Positions 17,071-26,142 of a stretch of 64,000 nucleotides of DNA are shown in pieces. Within the stretch, counting starts at the first letter, position 1; each line of letters starts with the position of its first letter. The position numbers and the translations under genes are program-made. The notes beneath the pieces were generated by a model. That model was not told where the DNA came from. It saw only the letters and a program-made list of their open reading frames with translations, and did not search any database. The stretch comes from Microlunatus phosphovorus NM-1 (lineage in GTDB: Bacteria > Actinomycetota > Actinomycetes > Propionibacteriales > Propionibacteriaceae), in assembly GCF_000270245.1 (NCBI RefSeq), contig NC_015635.1, forward strand, positions 1,364,001-1,428,000. Reading direction: 5' to 3'.

Positions 17071-17086
17071 TAGGGTGTTCGGCGTG
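17071..17086 (+). promoter_or_regulatory. -10 box of a probable leaderless purN promoter
   Basis: TAGGGT (17071-17076) fits the actinobacterial -10 consensus TANNNT and lies seven bases before GTG at 17084, so transcription probably begins at the start codon. No convincing -35 is visible. It decides the purN start in favour of 17084 rather than the upstream in-frame GTG at 17075, which would overlap the box. Confidence 0.45.
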
Positions 17087-17728
17087 CCTTCTTCGCCCGC
17101 TCGGCTGGTCGTCCTGATCTCCGGCTCCGGCACCTTGCTGCAGGCACTGCTGGAGGCCTGCGCCGATCCGGCGTACGGGGCGCAGGTCGTCGCGGTGGGT
17201 TCCGACCGCGTGGGGATCGCGGGTCTGGAGCGGGCTGCCGCGTACGACGTGCCGAGCTTTGTCCACCCCTATCGGAAGGGCAGCGACCGGGTCGCCTGGG
17301 ACGCCGAGTTGACCGAACTGGTGGCGGCCTACCAACCGGACCTGGTGATCAGCGCCGGTTTCATGAAGCTGGTCGGGGAAGCGTTCCTGGAGCGTTTCGA
17401 CGGCCGCATCATCAACACCCATCCGGCGCTGCTGCCGTCCTTCCCCGGCATGCACGGGCCGCGGGATGCGCTGGCGTACGGGGTGAAGGTCAGCGGCGCG
17501 ACGGTGTTCCTCATAGACTCCGGGGTGGACACCGGCGTGATCTTGGATCAGGCCGCTGTCGAGGTGGTCGACGATGACACCGTCGAGACGCTGCACGAGC
17601 GGATCAAGGTCGCCGAGCGCCGACTGCTCGTGGAGACCACCCGTCGACTGGCTACCGGCGAGTGGCGGCTGGAGGGTCGACGGGTGCAGTGGAGCGATTC
17701 CCGGGCACCGACAGTCACCACGCGATGA
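17084..17728 (+). CDS. purN: phosphoribosylglycinamide formyltransferase
   Basis: The protein of 214 residues transfers the formyl group of 10-formyltetrahydrofolate to GAR, the third step of purine synthesis. The N-terminal [17 protein letters not shown] is the phosphate-binding loop; the catalytic Asn-His-Asp set is visible as [14 protein letters not shown] and [14 protein letters not shown]. Start choice follows the -10 box; the frame allows three more codons upstream. purH follows after about 40 bp, so two steps using the same cofactor are encoded side by side. Confidence 0.95.
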   Translation: MPSSPARLVVLISGSGTLLQALLEACADPAYGAQVVAVGSDRVGIAGLERAAAYDVPSFVHPYRKGSDRVAWDAELTELVAAYQPDLVISAGFMKLVGEAFLERFDGRIINTHPALLPSFPGMHGPRDALAYGVKVSGATVFLIDSGVDTGVILDQAAVEVVDDDTVETLHERIKVAERRLLVETTRRLATGEWRLEGRRVQWSDSRAPTVTTR

Positions 17729-17768
17729 ACCTCAAAGCGATCAACCCAAGAGCGACAGACAGGACCTC

Positions 17769-19367
17769 ATGAGCACGACCGAGCACGACCGTCATGCGGA
17801 GCAGGCAGCAGCTGATCGGAGGCCGATCAAGCGCGCCTTGGTCTCGGTCTACGACAAGACCGGGCTGGTCGAGGTGGGCTTGGCCCTGGCTGGGACCGGG
17901 GTAGAGATCGTGTCCACCGGGACGACCGCGCGGACGCTGGCCGAGGCGGGCATCCCGGTCACGCAGGTGGAACAGCTGACCGGGTTCCCGGAGTGCCTGG
18001 ACGGCCGGGTGAAGACCCTGCACCCGAAGGTGCACGCGGGTCTGCTGGCGGACACCCGGCTCGAGTCGCACAATGCCCAGCTCGCCGAGCTCGGTGTCGC
18101 GCCGTTCGACCTGCTGGTCTCCAATCTCTATCCGTTCGTCGACACCGTCGCCGCCGGGGCGAGCCAGGAGGAGACGATCGAGCAGATCGACATCGGCGGG
18201 CCGTCGATGGTGCGCGGTGCAGCCAAGAACCATGCCTCGGTGGCCGTGATCACCTCGCCCGAGCAGTACGGGCAGCTGCAGGCCGCCCTCGCGCACGGTG
18301 GCTTCACCCTGGCCGAGCGACAGGCGCTGGCCGCCGCCGCCTTCGTGCACACCGCCAGCTATGACGTCGCCGTCGCCTCCTGGATGGGCAATGTGGTCAC
18401 CGACACCAGCGGCGGGACGGGTTTCCCCGCCTGGGTCGGCGCGACCTGGAACAAGTCCGCGGTGCTGCGGTACGGGGAGAACCCTCACCAGCGGGCGGCC
18501 CTCTACGTCGACGGGGCCTTCCCCGGCGGACTGGCCACGGCGAAGCAGCTGCATGGCAAGGAGATGTCGTACAACAATTACGTCGACACCGACGCCGCCA
18601 GACGAGCCGCGTACGACTTCGACGCGCCCGCGGTCGCGATCATCAAACACGCCAATCCGTGCGGCATCGCGATCGGGAACGACATCGCCGAGGCACATGC
18701 CCGGGCACACGCCTGCGATCCGGTCTCGGCGTTCGGCGGGGTGATCGCGACCAACCGGCCGGTCAGCGTGGCCATGGCGCGGCAGGTCGCCGAGGTGTTC
18801 ACCGAGGTGATCGCGGCGCCGGCGTACGACGACGGTGCGGCGGAAGTGCTGCAGGCCAAGAAGAACATCCGAATCCTGGTGGTCGAGCCGCTGCGCCGCG
18901 GCGGCGTCGAGACCCGTCGGATCTCGGGCGGGCTGTTGATGCAGACCGTCGACGCGGTCCACGACGACCATGACGCGAGCGTCAATTGGGAGTTGGTGTC
19001 CGGCGAGCCCGTCTCCGAGGCGGTGCTCGCCGACCTGGAGTTCGCCTGGCGGGCCTGCCGGTCGGTCAAGTCCAACGCCATCCTGCTCGCCAAGGACGGG
19101 GCGTCGGTGGGCGTCGGCATGGGCCAGGTCAACCGGGTCGACTCGTGTCGGCTCGCGGTCGAGCGGGCCGGTGATCGGGCGGCCGGCTCGGTGGCTGCTT
19201 CGGACGCGTTCTTCCCGTTTGCCGACGGGCCCCAGATCCTGATCGATGCCGGGATCAGCGCCATCGTCCAGCCGGGCGGCTCGGTGCGCGACGCCGAAGT
19301 GGTCGAGGCAGCCAAGGCGGCCGGGGTGACCATGTACCTCACCGGTGCCCGGCACTTCTTTCACTGA
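17769..19367 (+). CDS. purH: bifunctional AICAR formyltransferase / IMP cyclohydrolase
   Basis: The 532-residue enzyme performs the last two steps of IMP synthesis. The N-terminal IMP cyclohydrolase domain (MGS-like fold) includes [19 protein letters not shown] and [15 protein letters not shown]. The C-terminal AICAR transformylase half has [27 protein letters not shown] and HANPCG, and ends with [16 protein letters not shown] at 17769 has AGGA upstream and gives the normal N-terminus; the frame is open much further upstream inside purN, where it is only a shadow. Confidence 0.97.
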   Translation: MSTTEHDRHAEQAAADRRPIKRALVSVYDKTGLVEVGLALAGTGVEIVSTGTTARTLAEAGIPVTQVEQLTGFPECLDGRVKTLHPKVHAGLLADTRLESHNAQLAELGVAPFDLLVSNLYPFVDTVAAGASQEETIEQIDIGGPSMVRGAAKNHASVAVITSPEQYGQLQAALAHGGFTLAERQALAAAAFVHTASYDVAVASWMGNVVTDTSGGTGFPAWVGATWNKSAVLRYGENPHQRAALYVDGAFPGGLATAKQLHGKEMSYNNYVDTDAARRAAYDFDAPAVAIIKHANPCGIAIGNDIAEAHARAHACDPVSAFGGVIATNRPVSVAMARQVAEVFTEVIAAPAYDDGAAEVLQAKKNIRILVVEPLRRGGVETRRISGGLLMQTVDAVHDDHDASVNWELVSGEPVSEAVLADLEFAWRACRSVKSNAILLAKDGASVGVGMGQVNRVDSCRLAVERAGDRAAGSVAASDAFFPFADGPQILIDAGISAIVQPGGSVRDAEVVEAAKAAGVTMYLTGARHFFH

Positions 19368-19400
19368 ATCTCGACGACTGACCCCGAAGGAAGCAGCACC

Positions 19401-20288
19401 ATGACGACTCAGGCCACTGCTCAGACAACACACGCCACTGCGCAGGTCCTGGACGGCAAGGCACTTGCTGCCACCATCAAAGCTGATCTGACGAAGCGGG
19501 TGGCGGCCCTGGCCGCGCGAGGCATCACCCCTGGACTGGGTACGGTGCTGGTCGGCGATGACCCCGGCAGCAAGGCGTACGTGGCCGGCAAACACCGTGA
19601 CTGCGCGCAGGTCGGGATCGCCTCGATCCGGGTAGACCTGCCGGCCTCGGTGAGCCAGGCAGAACTCGATGCCGAGATCGAGCAGCTGAACGCCGATCCG
19701 GCCTGCACCGGCTACATCGTGCAGCTGCCGCTGCCCGGTGGGCTGGACGAGAACCGGGCGCTGGGCCTGATCGACCCGGACAAGGACGCCGACGGATTGC
19801 ACCCGGTCAACCTCGGCAAGCTGGTGCTGGGGGAGTCGGCGCCGCTGCCGTGTACGCCGCGGGGCATCGTCGAGTTGCTGCGGCACTACGGCATCCCGCT
19901 GGCGGGTGCCGACGTCTGCATCATCGGTCGGGGCACCACGGTCGGCCGGCCGCTCGGCTTGTTGCTGTCCCGCAAGAGCGAGAACGCCACGGTGACCTTG
20001 TGCCACACGGGAACGGTCGATCTGGACGCGCACACTCGGATCGCGGACATCGTCGTGGCTGCGGCCGGGCGGCCCGGTCTGGTCACCGGCGAGATGGTCA
20101 AGCCTGGTGCGGTGTGTGTCGATGTCGCGATCACGCGTACCGATTCCGGGCTGGTCGGTGACCTTGATCCCTCGGTACGCGAGGTGGCTTCCTGGATCGC
20201 GCCGATGCCGGGCGGGGTCGGGCCGATGACCCGGGCCATGCTGCTGACCAACGTGGTCGAGCGGGCCGAGGCCCTCCTGCAGGGCTGA
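19401..20288 (+). CDS. folD: methylenetetrahydrofolate dehydrogenase / cyclohydrolase
   Basis: The 295-residue enzyme makes 10-formyltetrahydrofolate for purN and purH. Visible are [17 protein letters not shown] with the SKAYV tyrosine, the catalytic lysine in GKHRDC (usually KxKxC in the family), [28 protein letters not shown] and the NADP-binding [24 protein letters not shown] closes the family signature. Preceded by a strong AAGGAAG site. The adjacency with purN and purH makes functional sense: cofactor supply beside its users. Confidence 0.97.
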   Translation: MTTQATAQTTHATAQVLDGKALAATIKADLTKRVAALAARGITPGLGTVLVGDDPGSKAYVAGKHRDCAQVGIASIRVDLPASVSQAELDAEIEQLNADPACTGYIVQLPLPGGLDENRALGLIDPDKDADGLHPVNLGKLVLGESAPLPCTPRGIVELLRHYGIPLAGADVCIIGRGTTVGRPLGLLLSRKSENATVTLCHTGTVDLDAHTRIADIVVAAAGRPGLVTGEMVKPGAVCVDVAITRTDSGLVGDLDPSVREVASWIAPMPGGVGPMTRAMLLTNVVERAEALLQG

Positions 20289-20300
20289 AGGACTACCGAC

Positions 20301-20600
20301 ATGGCCCGCGTTCGACACCCGGTGAGCCGCAGTCTGCGTCTGTGGCCGCTGCTGGGGGTGCTGCTCGGTGTCGCGGCGGGTCTGGTGGTCGCGGTGATCG
20401 GCGAGCAGACCTGGCGTCTCGGTTGCCTCATCATCGGCGTCTCGTTGCTGGTCGGAGGCGTCGTACGCGGTGCACTGCCCAGCCGGGATGCTGGCCTGCT
20501 GCACGTGCGCAGCAAGCTGTTCGACGTGGCGTTGCTCGGTCTGGGCGGGGCCGCCATCATCGCCTTGTCGATCGTGGTTCCTCCGGGACGGCTCGGCTGA
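20301..20600 (+). CDS. DUF3017 small membrane protein
   Basis: This 99-residue protein has three predicted transmembrane helices (LLGVLLGVAAGLVVAVIG, LGCLIIGVSLLVGGVV, VALLGLGGAAIIALSIVV) and a short positively charged loop between helices 2 and 3. DUF3017 proteins follow folD in many Actinobacteria; no function is known. It begins 12 bp after folD, so it is probably co-transcribed. Confidence 0.82.
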   Translation: MARVRHPVSRSLRLWPLLGVLLGVAAGLVVAVIGEQTWRLGCLIIGVSLLVGGVVRGALPSRDAGLLHVRSKLFDVALLGLGGAAIIALSIVVPPGRLG

Positions 20601-20701
20601 CCGCTCGGGTAGTGCGAGGAGGGTTGTCGGGAAGCTCTTCCCTGGTGCCCGGGATGTCGTCAGCGGGACTCTGGTGCTCCACAGTGATCGAAGGAGGACC
20701 G

Positions 20702-21082
20702 ATGACTCACCTCACACTACGTCAGAAGATCGGCGCCGGCCTGTGCGGGCTGATGCTGTTGCTACAGGTGATCGACATCCCCACACCACCATCGCCCGAT
20801 GAGATTGGTGCCCCGTACGCGGTACTGATCGCCGACTTCGTGCTCGGCGTGATCGGGTCGGCGGCGTTGATCCTAGGGCTGGTACGACGCTCGCGAGCCG
20901 CGCTCCGTGTCGCCGCGGGTGCCCTGATCTTGATCCTGCTGACGGCATTGCCGGCGTTCTTCGCTCCGGTGCCGGCTGCGGTTCGGCTCCTGGTCGCGGC
21001 GGGCATCTTGGTGTCACTGCTGGCGATCGGGCTGATGCTGACGCCGACCAACAGGGCGCTGCAGAGTGATAGCGCAGAATGA
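20702..21082 (+). CDS. small integral membrane protein, unknown
   Basis: The 126-residue protein is nearly all hydrophobic, with four predicted helices and a short charged end (NRALQSDSAE). The ATG at 20702 is supported by AAGGAGGA immediately upstream; the longer open frame to its left overlaps the DUF3017 gene and is rejected. No family was recognised. It is the first of five genes in one direction ending with a lipoprotein and including a response regulator and kinase, so it may belong to that sensory unit. Confidence 0.72.
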   Translation: MTHLTLRQKIGAGLCGLMLLLQVIDIPTPPSPDEIGAPYAVLIADFVLGVIGSAALILGLVRRSRAALRVAAGALILILLTALPAFFAPVPAAVRLLVAAGILVSLLAIGLMLTPTNRALQSDSAE

Positions 21083-21094
21083 GGCGAGCTTCGG

Positions 21095-21397
21095 ATGATC
21101 GCCATCGTCACGCTGCTCCTCGCGTTGCCGCTCGGCTATGTCGTCCGGTCGAGGACCGCGGCATTCGTGATCTATGCCGTCGGCTATCTATGGGCGTTCA
21201 CCTTCCAGACCCTCTATCTGCTGCTGGCCTCGCTCGGGCCGGGTGAGTTCGCCGCGTTCCGTCCAGGCGAGTTCCCACTCTCGTACGGCCTGGTCACGGT
21301 GTCGATATTGCTCATGGGCTCTGCTCTGGTCTGCTTGGGACACTGGCTGCGATCGCGTCGGGCAGTGCGCAACACGATCCTCACCGAAGTCACATGA
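21095..21397 (+). CDS. small integral membrane protein, unknown
   Basis: The 100-residue protein has three predicted helices (IAIVTLLLALPLGYVV, FVIYAVGYLWAFTFQTLYLLLA, YGLVTVSILLMGSALVCLG) and a basic tail. It starts 12 bp after the previous small membrane protein and ends 22 bp before the response regulator, which argues for one transcript. No family was recognised. Confidence 0.7.
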   Translation: MIAIVTLLLALPLGYVVRSRTAAFVIYAVGYLWAFTFQTLYLLLASLGPGEFAAFRPGEFPLSYGLVTVSILLMGSALVCLGHWLRSRRAVRNTILTEVT

Positions 21398-21419
21398 CGG
21401 CTCGCGAGAGGCTTGCACC

Positions 21420-22055
21420 ATGCGCCCGCCTACCCGCGTCCTCGTAGTCGACGACCACCCGGTGGTTCGCAGTGGCCTGCGACTGTTGCTCGGGACGATC
21501 GACGGGCTGGAGGTGGTCGGTGAGGCTGCCGACGGGGAGACTGCCGTACGGGAGTGTCGGTTGCTCGGACCGGACGTCGTGCTGATGGATCTGGCGATGC
21601 CCGGGACCGGCGGGGTGGAGGCCACCCGTCGGATCCGGGCGGCCCAGCCCGAGGTCGCGGTGCTGGTCTTGACCATGTCGGACGACGATGACGCGCTCCG
21701 CCGCGCGTTGCGGGCGGGAGCTCGGGGCTACTTGCTCAAGGAGGCGGGCCAGGAGGACATCGTTGCTGCCATCGCCTCGGTGTCGAACGGCCAGACGGTG
21801 CTGAGTCCGGGCATGGCCGAGCGAATGTTGGAGCCGATCGCGGACAGTGCGTCGTTTCCCGCTCTCACGACAAGGGAACGGGAGATCCTCGCTCTGGTGG
21901 CGGATGGCTTGCGCACGGCCACCATCGCCGAGCGCCTCTATCTGAGCCCGAAGACGGTCAGCAACAACCTCACGGCGATCTTCGCCAAGCTGGGTGTGGC
22001 TGATCGGGCCCAAGCGATGATCATGGCCCGGCAACACGGACTCGGTCGGTCGTGA
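21420..22055 (+). CDS. NarL/LuxR-family response regulator
   Basis: The 211-residue regulator has an N-terminal receiver domain with acidic pair DD (11-12), phospho-acceptor D57 in VVLMDLAMPG and lysine 107 in YLLKEAG. The C-terminal LuxR-type helix-turn-helix reads LTTREREILALVADGLRTATIAERLYLSPKTVSNNLTAIFAKLGV. ATG at 21420 gives the canonical N-terminus RVLVVDDHPVVRSGL; upstream frame overlaps the preceding gene. The stop overlaps the GTG start of the histidine kinase (GTGA), a sign of coupled translation and a cognate pair. Confidence 0.92.
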   Translation: MRPPTRVLVVDDHPVVRSGLRLLLGTIDGLEVVGEAADGETAVRECRLLGPDVVLMDLAMPGTGGVEATRRIRAAQPEVAVLVLTMSDDDDALRRALRAGARGYLLKEAGQEDIVAAIASVSNGQTVLSPGMAERMLEPIADSASFPALTTREREILALVADGLRTATIAERLYLSPKTVSNNLTAIFAKLGVADRAQAMIMARQHGLGRS

Positions 22056-23791
22056 TCGGCGCGATCACGCTGTCAATGCTGCTGGCTGGGCTGGGTCTGC
22101 TCGGTCTCGGTGGCTGGCTGGCGCGTGGTTCCCGCTGGGCCGGCGTCGGCCAGTTCCTCGCCGGTGCAGCCATGATCGCCGCCGCATTCTCAGCCGGTCG
22201 GCAGACCATGCTGATCCTCGCGGCCGCGCTGCTGGCGGGCTCGGTCGTCCTGTTCCCACGGTGCGAGTCGACCCGGCACACAGCGACGTACCGGTCGCGG
22301 TGGGTCCAGGTGGCGCTGCTTGCGGTGATCGCGACGAGCGGGGTGCTCGCCTGGGTGAAGGGGCCCTCGGCCGTCGTTGCCGCCGGCTGGATCATCCCGG
22401 GTGCGGTGGTGGTGTGGGTCTGGTGGGTGATCGACCGTCGCCCGGGGGCCGACCGACGCACAATGATCTGGGTGGCGGTCGGCCTGGGCATCCTGGCGCT
22501 CGGCTGGGCTGTGGCCGAGATGATCGTGCTCGGCCCGATGGCAAGGGCAGCGGCGATGCTCAGTGTGCTTGCGGTGCCGGCCAGCATGATCATCGCCCGG
22601 TCGCGGCTGGGTGCCGACCCTCGGCGGGTGTTGGTGCACGTCGTGGTTCTGGTAGTGGCAGCGATCGCGTACCTGGCGGCCTTTGCCGGTCTCGGCGCAC
22701 TGGCCGAGCTGACCTCTGGTCCGCCTTCGGTCACGTACACGACCGTGACCGCCATGGCGCTGGCTCTTACCATGCCCTTGCTGGTCCGACGGCTCCGTGC
22801 CGGGCTGACCGTGCTGGTGCTGGGACATCGCGCCAACCCGTGGGCCATGGCATCCGGCATCCTCGACCGCATCGATCGCGGGACCCAGGCTGGCCTGGCG
22901 GTGGTCGCCACGACCGCGAACCTGCCGTACCTACGACTCGAGGTCGACGGGCAGCCCACCGCCGTCGTAGGCGTTCCGGCCGAGCCGGCGGTGGCCATCG
23001 ATCTCGGAGTGGACGGGCACCGGGCGCGGTTGGTGGTCGGGCTTCGAGACGGGGATGACGCGTTGAGTCCCGATGATGGCCGCCTGCTGCAGGCGATCGC
23101 GCCGCTGCTGTCGGAGATGATCCGATCCGAGCTGTTGGCCGTTGACCTGCAGGCCGCGCGGGAGCAGAGCGCGACGGCCCGGGCGGAGGAGCGTCGGCAG
23201 TTGCGGCGTGACCTGCATGACGGGCTCGGACCGCGGTTGTCGAGTCTGGTGTATGCCGTTGATGCCAGCCGCAATCTGGTGCGGGACAACCCCACCGAGG
23301 CGGATCAGGTCTTGCTGGCACTCCGCACTGACATCGTGCGTGCCGTCGAGGAGGTACGTCGGCTCTCGTACGGGATGCGCCCTGCTGCACTCGACGACCT
23401 CGGCCTGGCCGAGGCGCTGCGGCGGCAAGCCGACACACTGATCGGTGCGGCGGACCGCCCGCTCGTGGTGGAGTTCGTCGTCCGAGAGCTGCCGGCTGAG
23501 ATCCCGGCAGCTGTCGAGATCGCGGCCTACCGGATCGGGGTCGAGGCCATCGCCAACGTGGTACGGCACAGCCTTGCCAACCGCGCGACCGTGCTGCTGG
23601 ACGCCGAGGCCGATGGTTTGGTGGTCGAGGTGATCGATGACGGGGATGGGGCGGCGTTCGCGGGGGTGTGGCAGCCCGGCGTCGGGCTGGAGTCGATGCG
23701 GACCCGGGCAGAGGAGCTCGGCGGTTCACTGGTCGCCCGACCAACGGCCGGCGGTGGCCGGGTCCGTGCTGTCCTACCCTGGGGCCGTTGA
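22052..23791 (+). CDS. membrane histidine kinase (HisKA_3/NarX-type)
   Basis: The 579-residue kinase starts with GTG overlapping the regulator stop. About eight transmembrane helices occupy residues 1-250, without a large outer domain, so it may sense a membrane signal. A GAF-like segment follows, then the dimerisation domain EERRQLRRDLHDGLGPRLSSL with phospho-acceptor His near residue 388. The ATPase domain shows the N-box in EAIANVVRHSLANRA and the G-box in VIDDGDG and GVGLESMRTRAEELGG. It phosphorylates the regulator encoded just before it. Confidence 0.92.
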   Translation: MIGAITLSMLLAGLGLLGLGGWLARGSRWAGVGQFLAGAAMIAAAFSAGRQTMLILAAALLAGSVVLFPRCESTRHTATYRSRWVQVALLAVIATSGVLAWVKGPSAVVAAGWIIPGAVVVWVWWVIDRRPGADRRTMIWVAVGLGILALGWAVAEMIVLGPMARAAAMLSVLAVPASMIIARSRLGADPRRVLVHVVVLVVAAIAYLAAFAGLGALAELTSGPPSVTYTTVTAMALALTMPLLVRRLRAGLTVLVLGHRANPWAMASGILDRIDRGTQAGLAVVATTANLPYLRLEVDGQPTAVVGVPAEPAVAIDLGVDGHRARLVVGLRDGDDALSPDDGRLLQAIAPLLSEMIRSELLAVDLQAAREQSATARAEERRQLRRDLHDGLGPRLSSLVYAVDASRNLVRDNPTEADQVLLALRTDIVRAVEEVRRLSYGMRPAALDDLGLAEALRRQADTLIGAADRPLVVEFVVRELPAEIPAAVEIAAYRIGVEAIANVVRHSLANRATVLLDAEADGLVVEVIDDGDGAAFAGVWQPGVGLESMRTRAEELGGSLVARPTAGGGRVRAVLPWGR

Positions 23792-23816
23792 CCCCATCGG
23801 GCCATATCGTCCGCAG

Positions 23817-24278
23817 GTGAGCATTCGACCGCTTCGGTTCGTAGTTCTCGCTGTGCTGTTGGTGCCGCTCTTGGCGGGCGCCTGTGCGGAGGCCGATCGA
23901 GCTTGCCATGGACCTGTGGTCGGTTCAGTCAGCTATTACGGCAGTTCGGTGCCGCCGCCCTATCACGTCGAGTGGACGATCACGCTCGACGGTGACCGTG
24001 GGCGCTTCGAGGTCACCCCCGGCTATGGGGCGTCGCAGCGGTGGTCAGCGGACTTCGTCGCCGATCCGGCACTGGCGACGGCGGCCTGCACCTCGTTGGC
24101 GGCGGCGGATCAGGTGGACGAGCCGCCGCCTGGCTCAGCCGTGGTCACCGCCGAGCTCGCCGGCAGCGACGGCCACACCCTGCGGCGGCGTACCACGGTG
24201 GTCACGAACGGTGACGTGTACGGCGCACTGCGAGCCCTGGTGCCCGCTGCGACCTGGGAACAGGTGTACGGCTCCTAG
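23817..24278 (+). CDS. small lipoprotein, unknown
   Basis: GTG at 23817 (MSIRPLRFVVLAVLLVPLLAGAC) gives a lipoprotein signal with lipobox LAGAC; the cysteine is expected to be lipidated outside the membrane. The mature part of about 130 residues is a small beta-rich domain (YHVEWTITLDGDRGRFEVTPG) with no recognised family. It lies 25 bp after the kinase gene, so it could act as an accessory or output protein of the two-component system. The frame is open upstream inside the kinase gene but is a shadow there. Confidence 0.7.
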   Translation: MSIRPLRFVVLAVLLVPLLAGACAEADRACHGPVVGSVSYYGSSVPPPYHVEWTITLDGDRGRFEVTPGYGASQRWSADFVADPALATAACTSLAAADQVDEPPPGSAVVTAELAGSDGHTLRRRTTVVTNGDVYGALRALVPAATWEQVYGS

Positions 24279-24326
24279 GACGAGTGGAGCCGGGGCCAAT
24301 AGCCCCGTCCCGGGTGATGACCTGTC

Positions 24327-24472
24327 ACAGCGAGTGATGACCCGTCGCGAGCGACCGTGAGGCGGAGCGAGGGCTCCGTCTGGACTGACGAGGGAGCAAG
24401 ACACGTTCTTCGTCTTGCGAGCGAGGAGGGAAGACGGAGTCCTAGGGAGCGCAGCCTCACAGCGAGTGACGA
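24327..24472. repeat. structured repeat element, copy 2
   Basis: This copy matches the element at 3.92-4.07 kb over its full length. It is bounded by AGCGAGTGATGA (24329-24340) and AGCGAGTGACGA (24461-24472), 132 bp apart against 130 bp in copy 1. Outer arms are CTCCGTCT (24374-24381) and AGACGGAG (24432-24439); inner arms are GCAAGAC (24396-24402) and GTCTTGC (24412-24418) around a GTTCTT loop. Two outer base pairs differ from copy 1 and both are compensated, and the inner stem gains one paired position. It lies between two genes that point the same way, so it is not limited to convergent gene ends. Confidence 0.75.
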
Positions 24473-24506
24473 AGACACTGTCAGTGGCGGGTGTCAGGAT
24501 CCTCGT

Positions 24507-24878
24507 ATGATCGATCACTTCGGTATTCAGTGCGCCGACCTCGCGGCCAGCGCCAGCTTCTACGACAGCGTGCTCGGCACGCTCGGCGCCTCCCGGCAGA
24601 TGGACTTCGGGGTGGCGATCGGCTACGGAAAGCCTGGTCACCCGGACTTCTGGATCGGGGAGTTCGACTCCGGTGAGGGGTTCCGGGAGTCTCACCTCGC
24701 CTTCAGCGCACCCGATCGGGCCAGCGTGCGGGCGTTCTTCGAGGCCGCCACCGCGCTCGGCGCGGAGGTGCTGCACGAGCCGCGGCTGTGGCCGGAATAC
24801 CACGACACCTACTACGGCGCGTTCGTCCGCGACCCGGACGGCAACAACGTCGAAGCGGTCTGTCACCTGCCCGAGTGA
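24507..24878 (+). CDS. VOC (glyoxalase/bleomycin resistance) family protein
   Basis: The 123-residue protein has the paired beta-alpha-beta-beta-beta modules of the VOC fold: MIDHFGIQCADLAASASFYDSVLG at the start and YYGAFVRDPDGNNVEAVCH at the end, with metal-ligand candidates His4 and the Glu in NNVEAV. Members include lactoylglutathione lyases and dioxygenase-like enzymes; the substrate cannot be assigned. ATG at 24507 gives the standard N-terminus. It is convergent with the M20 gene. Confidence 0.85.
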   Translation: MIDHFGIQCADLAASASFYDSVLGTLGASRQMDFGVAIGYGKPGHPDFWIGEFDSGEGFRESHLAFSAPDRASVRAFFEAATALGAEVLHEPRLWPEYHDTYYGAFVRDPDGNNVEAVCHLPE

Positions 24879-24891
24879 GGTGGGCGGGCAG
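24867..24891. terminator. hairpin between convergent VOC and M20 genes
   Basis: CTGCCCG (24867-24873) pairs with CGGGCAG (24885-24891) around an 11-nt loop that contains the VOC stop codon. There is no T-tract, so it is at best a weak bidirectional terminator. Confidence 0.3.
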
Positions 24892-24895
24892 CAGG

Positions 24896-26074
24896 TCAGC
24901 CGGCCGCCAGCTCGCGGACCGCCAGCTCCGCGAGCAGCCGTGCACAGTCGCCGAGCACAGCATCGTCGAACCGAGCGCCGGGTGCGTGGTTCCCCGGCGC
25001 AGTCATCGGATCGGTGGGGCAAGCGCCGACGAACAGGTAGCAGCCGGGCACCTCGGCCAGCACCCGGCTGAAGTCCTCCGACCCCAGCTCTGGGAACTCG
25101 AGTAGCTCGACCCGGTCTGCGCCGACCAGGTCGGCGGCGACCTCCAGTGCGAAAGCAGTCTTGGCGGCGTCGTTCACGGTCAGCGGATACTCCGGCTCGA
25201 ACCTGACCTCGGCACGGCAGCCGTGGGCAGCGGCGATCTGCTCGCAGAGTCGCACGGTCGCCTTCTCCATGGTGGCGACATGAGACTCCGACAGCGTCCG
25301 GATCGTCGCTTCGAAGGTGGCCGTCTCGGGGATGATGTTGCGTCGAGTGCCGGCGTGGAAGGTGCCGACCGTGACCACCACTGGGTCGAACAGATCGAAC
25401 TGCCGGGTCGCCATCGTCTGCAGTGCGGTGACCATCTCGGCCGCCACGACGATCGGGTCGGCTGCCGCGTGCGGTCGCGAGCCGTGACCGCCGGCACCGT
25501 GCACGGTGACATAGAGTCCCGACGAGGCCGCCATCAATGTTCCGGGCCGGGTGGTGACGACGCCGTGCGGAATGGCGTTGGCGATGACGTGCAGCCCGTA
25601 CGCCGCGTCGGCCCGCCGTCCGGCCGCGGTCAGCACGCCCTCGGCGATCATTGCGCCGGCTCCGTCCCAGCCCTCCTCGCCCGGCTGGAACATGAAGACC
25701 ACATCGCCGCGTAGCTCTGCGCGCCGTTCGACCAGCAGCCGGGCCACGCCGACCAGACCGGCAGTGTGCAGGTCGTGGCCACAGGCGTGCATGGTCTCGC
25801 CGAGCGCGGCGAACGGCTCGCCGGAGTTCTCCACCACCGGGAGGCCATCCATGTCGCCGCGGAGGAGGACAACGCGATCGGTACGGTCGGTGGCGGTGCC
25901 GCGCAACACCGCCACGACCGACGAGAGCGCTATTCCGGTGGAGATCTCCAGGTCCAGTCCGGCGAGCGCCTCCAGCACCGTCGCCTGAGTCTCGGGCAGG
26001 AGGAGACCCACCTCCGGGATCTGGTGGAGGCGCCGTCGCAGCGAGATCAGGTCATCGTCGAAGGTAGTCGTCAT
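24896..26074 (-). CDS. M20 family amidohydrolase (peptidase D/aminoacylase-like), 1
   Basis: The 392-residue cytoplasmic metalloenzyme belongs to the M20D amidohydrolases (hippurate hydrolase, N-acyl amino acid and IAA-conjugate hydrolases). Metal ligands and catalytic residues appear in MHACGHDLHTA, FQPGEEGWDGAGAM and GGHGSRPHAAADP, with the dimerisation domain in the middle and a C-terminal HAPGARFDD. ATG at 26074 (MTTTFDDDL) is chosen; the frame continues upstream without support. A second member lies at 60.7 kb. Exact substrate is not known. Confidence 0.9.
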   Translation of the reverse strand: MTTTFDDDLISLRRRLHQIPEVGLLLPETQATVLEALAGLDLEISTGIALSSVVAVLRGTATDRTDRVVLLRGDMDGLPVVENSGEPFAALGETMHACGHDLHTAGLVGVARLLVERRAELRGDVVFMFQPGEEGWDGAGAMIAEGVLTAAGRRADAAYGLHVIANAIPHGVVTTRPGTLMAASSGLYVTVHGAGGHGSRPHAAADPIVVAAEMVTALQTMATRQFDLFDPVVVTVGTFHAGTRRNIIPETATFEATIRTLSESHVATMEKATVRLCEQIAAAHGCRAEVRFEPEYPLTVNDAAKTAFALEVAADLVGADRVELLEFPELGSEDFSRVLAEVPGCYLFVGACPTDPMTAPGNHAPGARFDDAVLGDCARLLAELAVRELAAG

Positions 26075-26142
26075 GGTGGGCGCGTGGTCCTTTCTCAAGG
26101 CGCTTGCCTGCTGCGGTGACTGCTTGTCCCGGCTCTGTCGAA

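Noticed and set aside
17715-20504. A 929-codon open frame on the minus strand opposite purH and folD
   Set aside because: It has no recognisable domain and is the complementary shadow of two well-identified genes; high-GC codon bias opens antisense frames.
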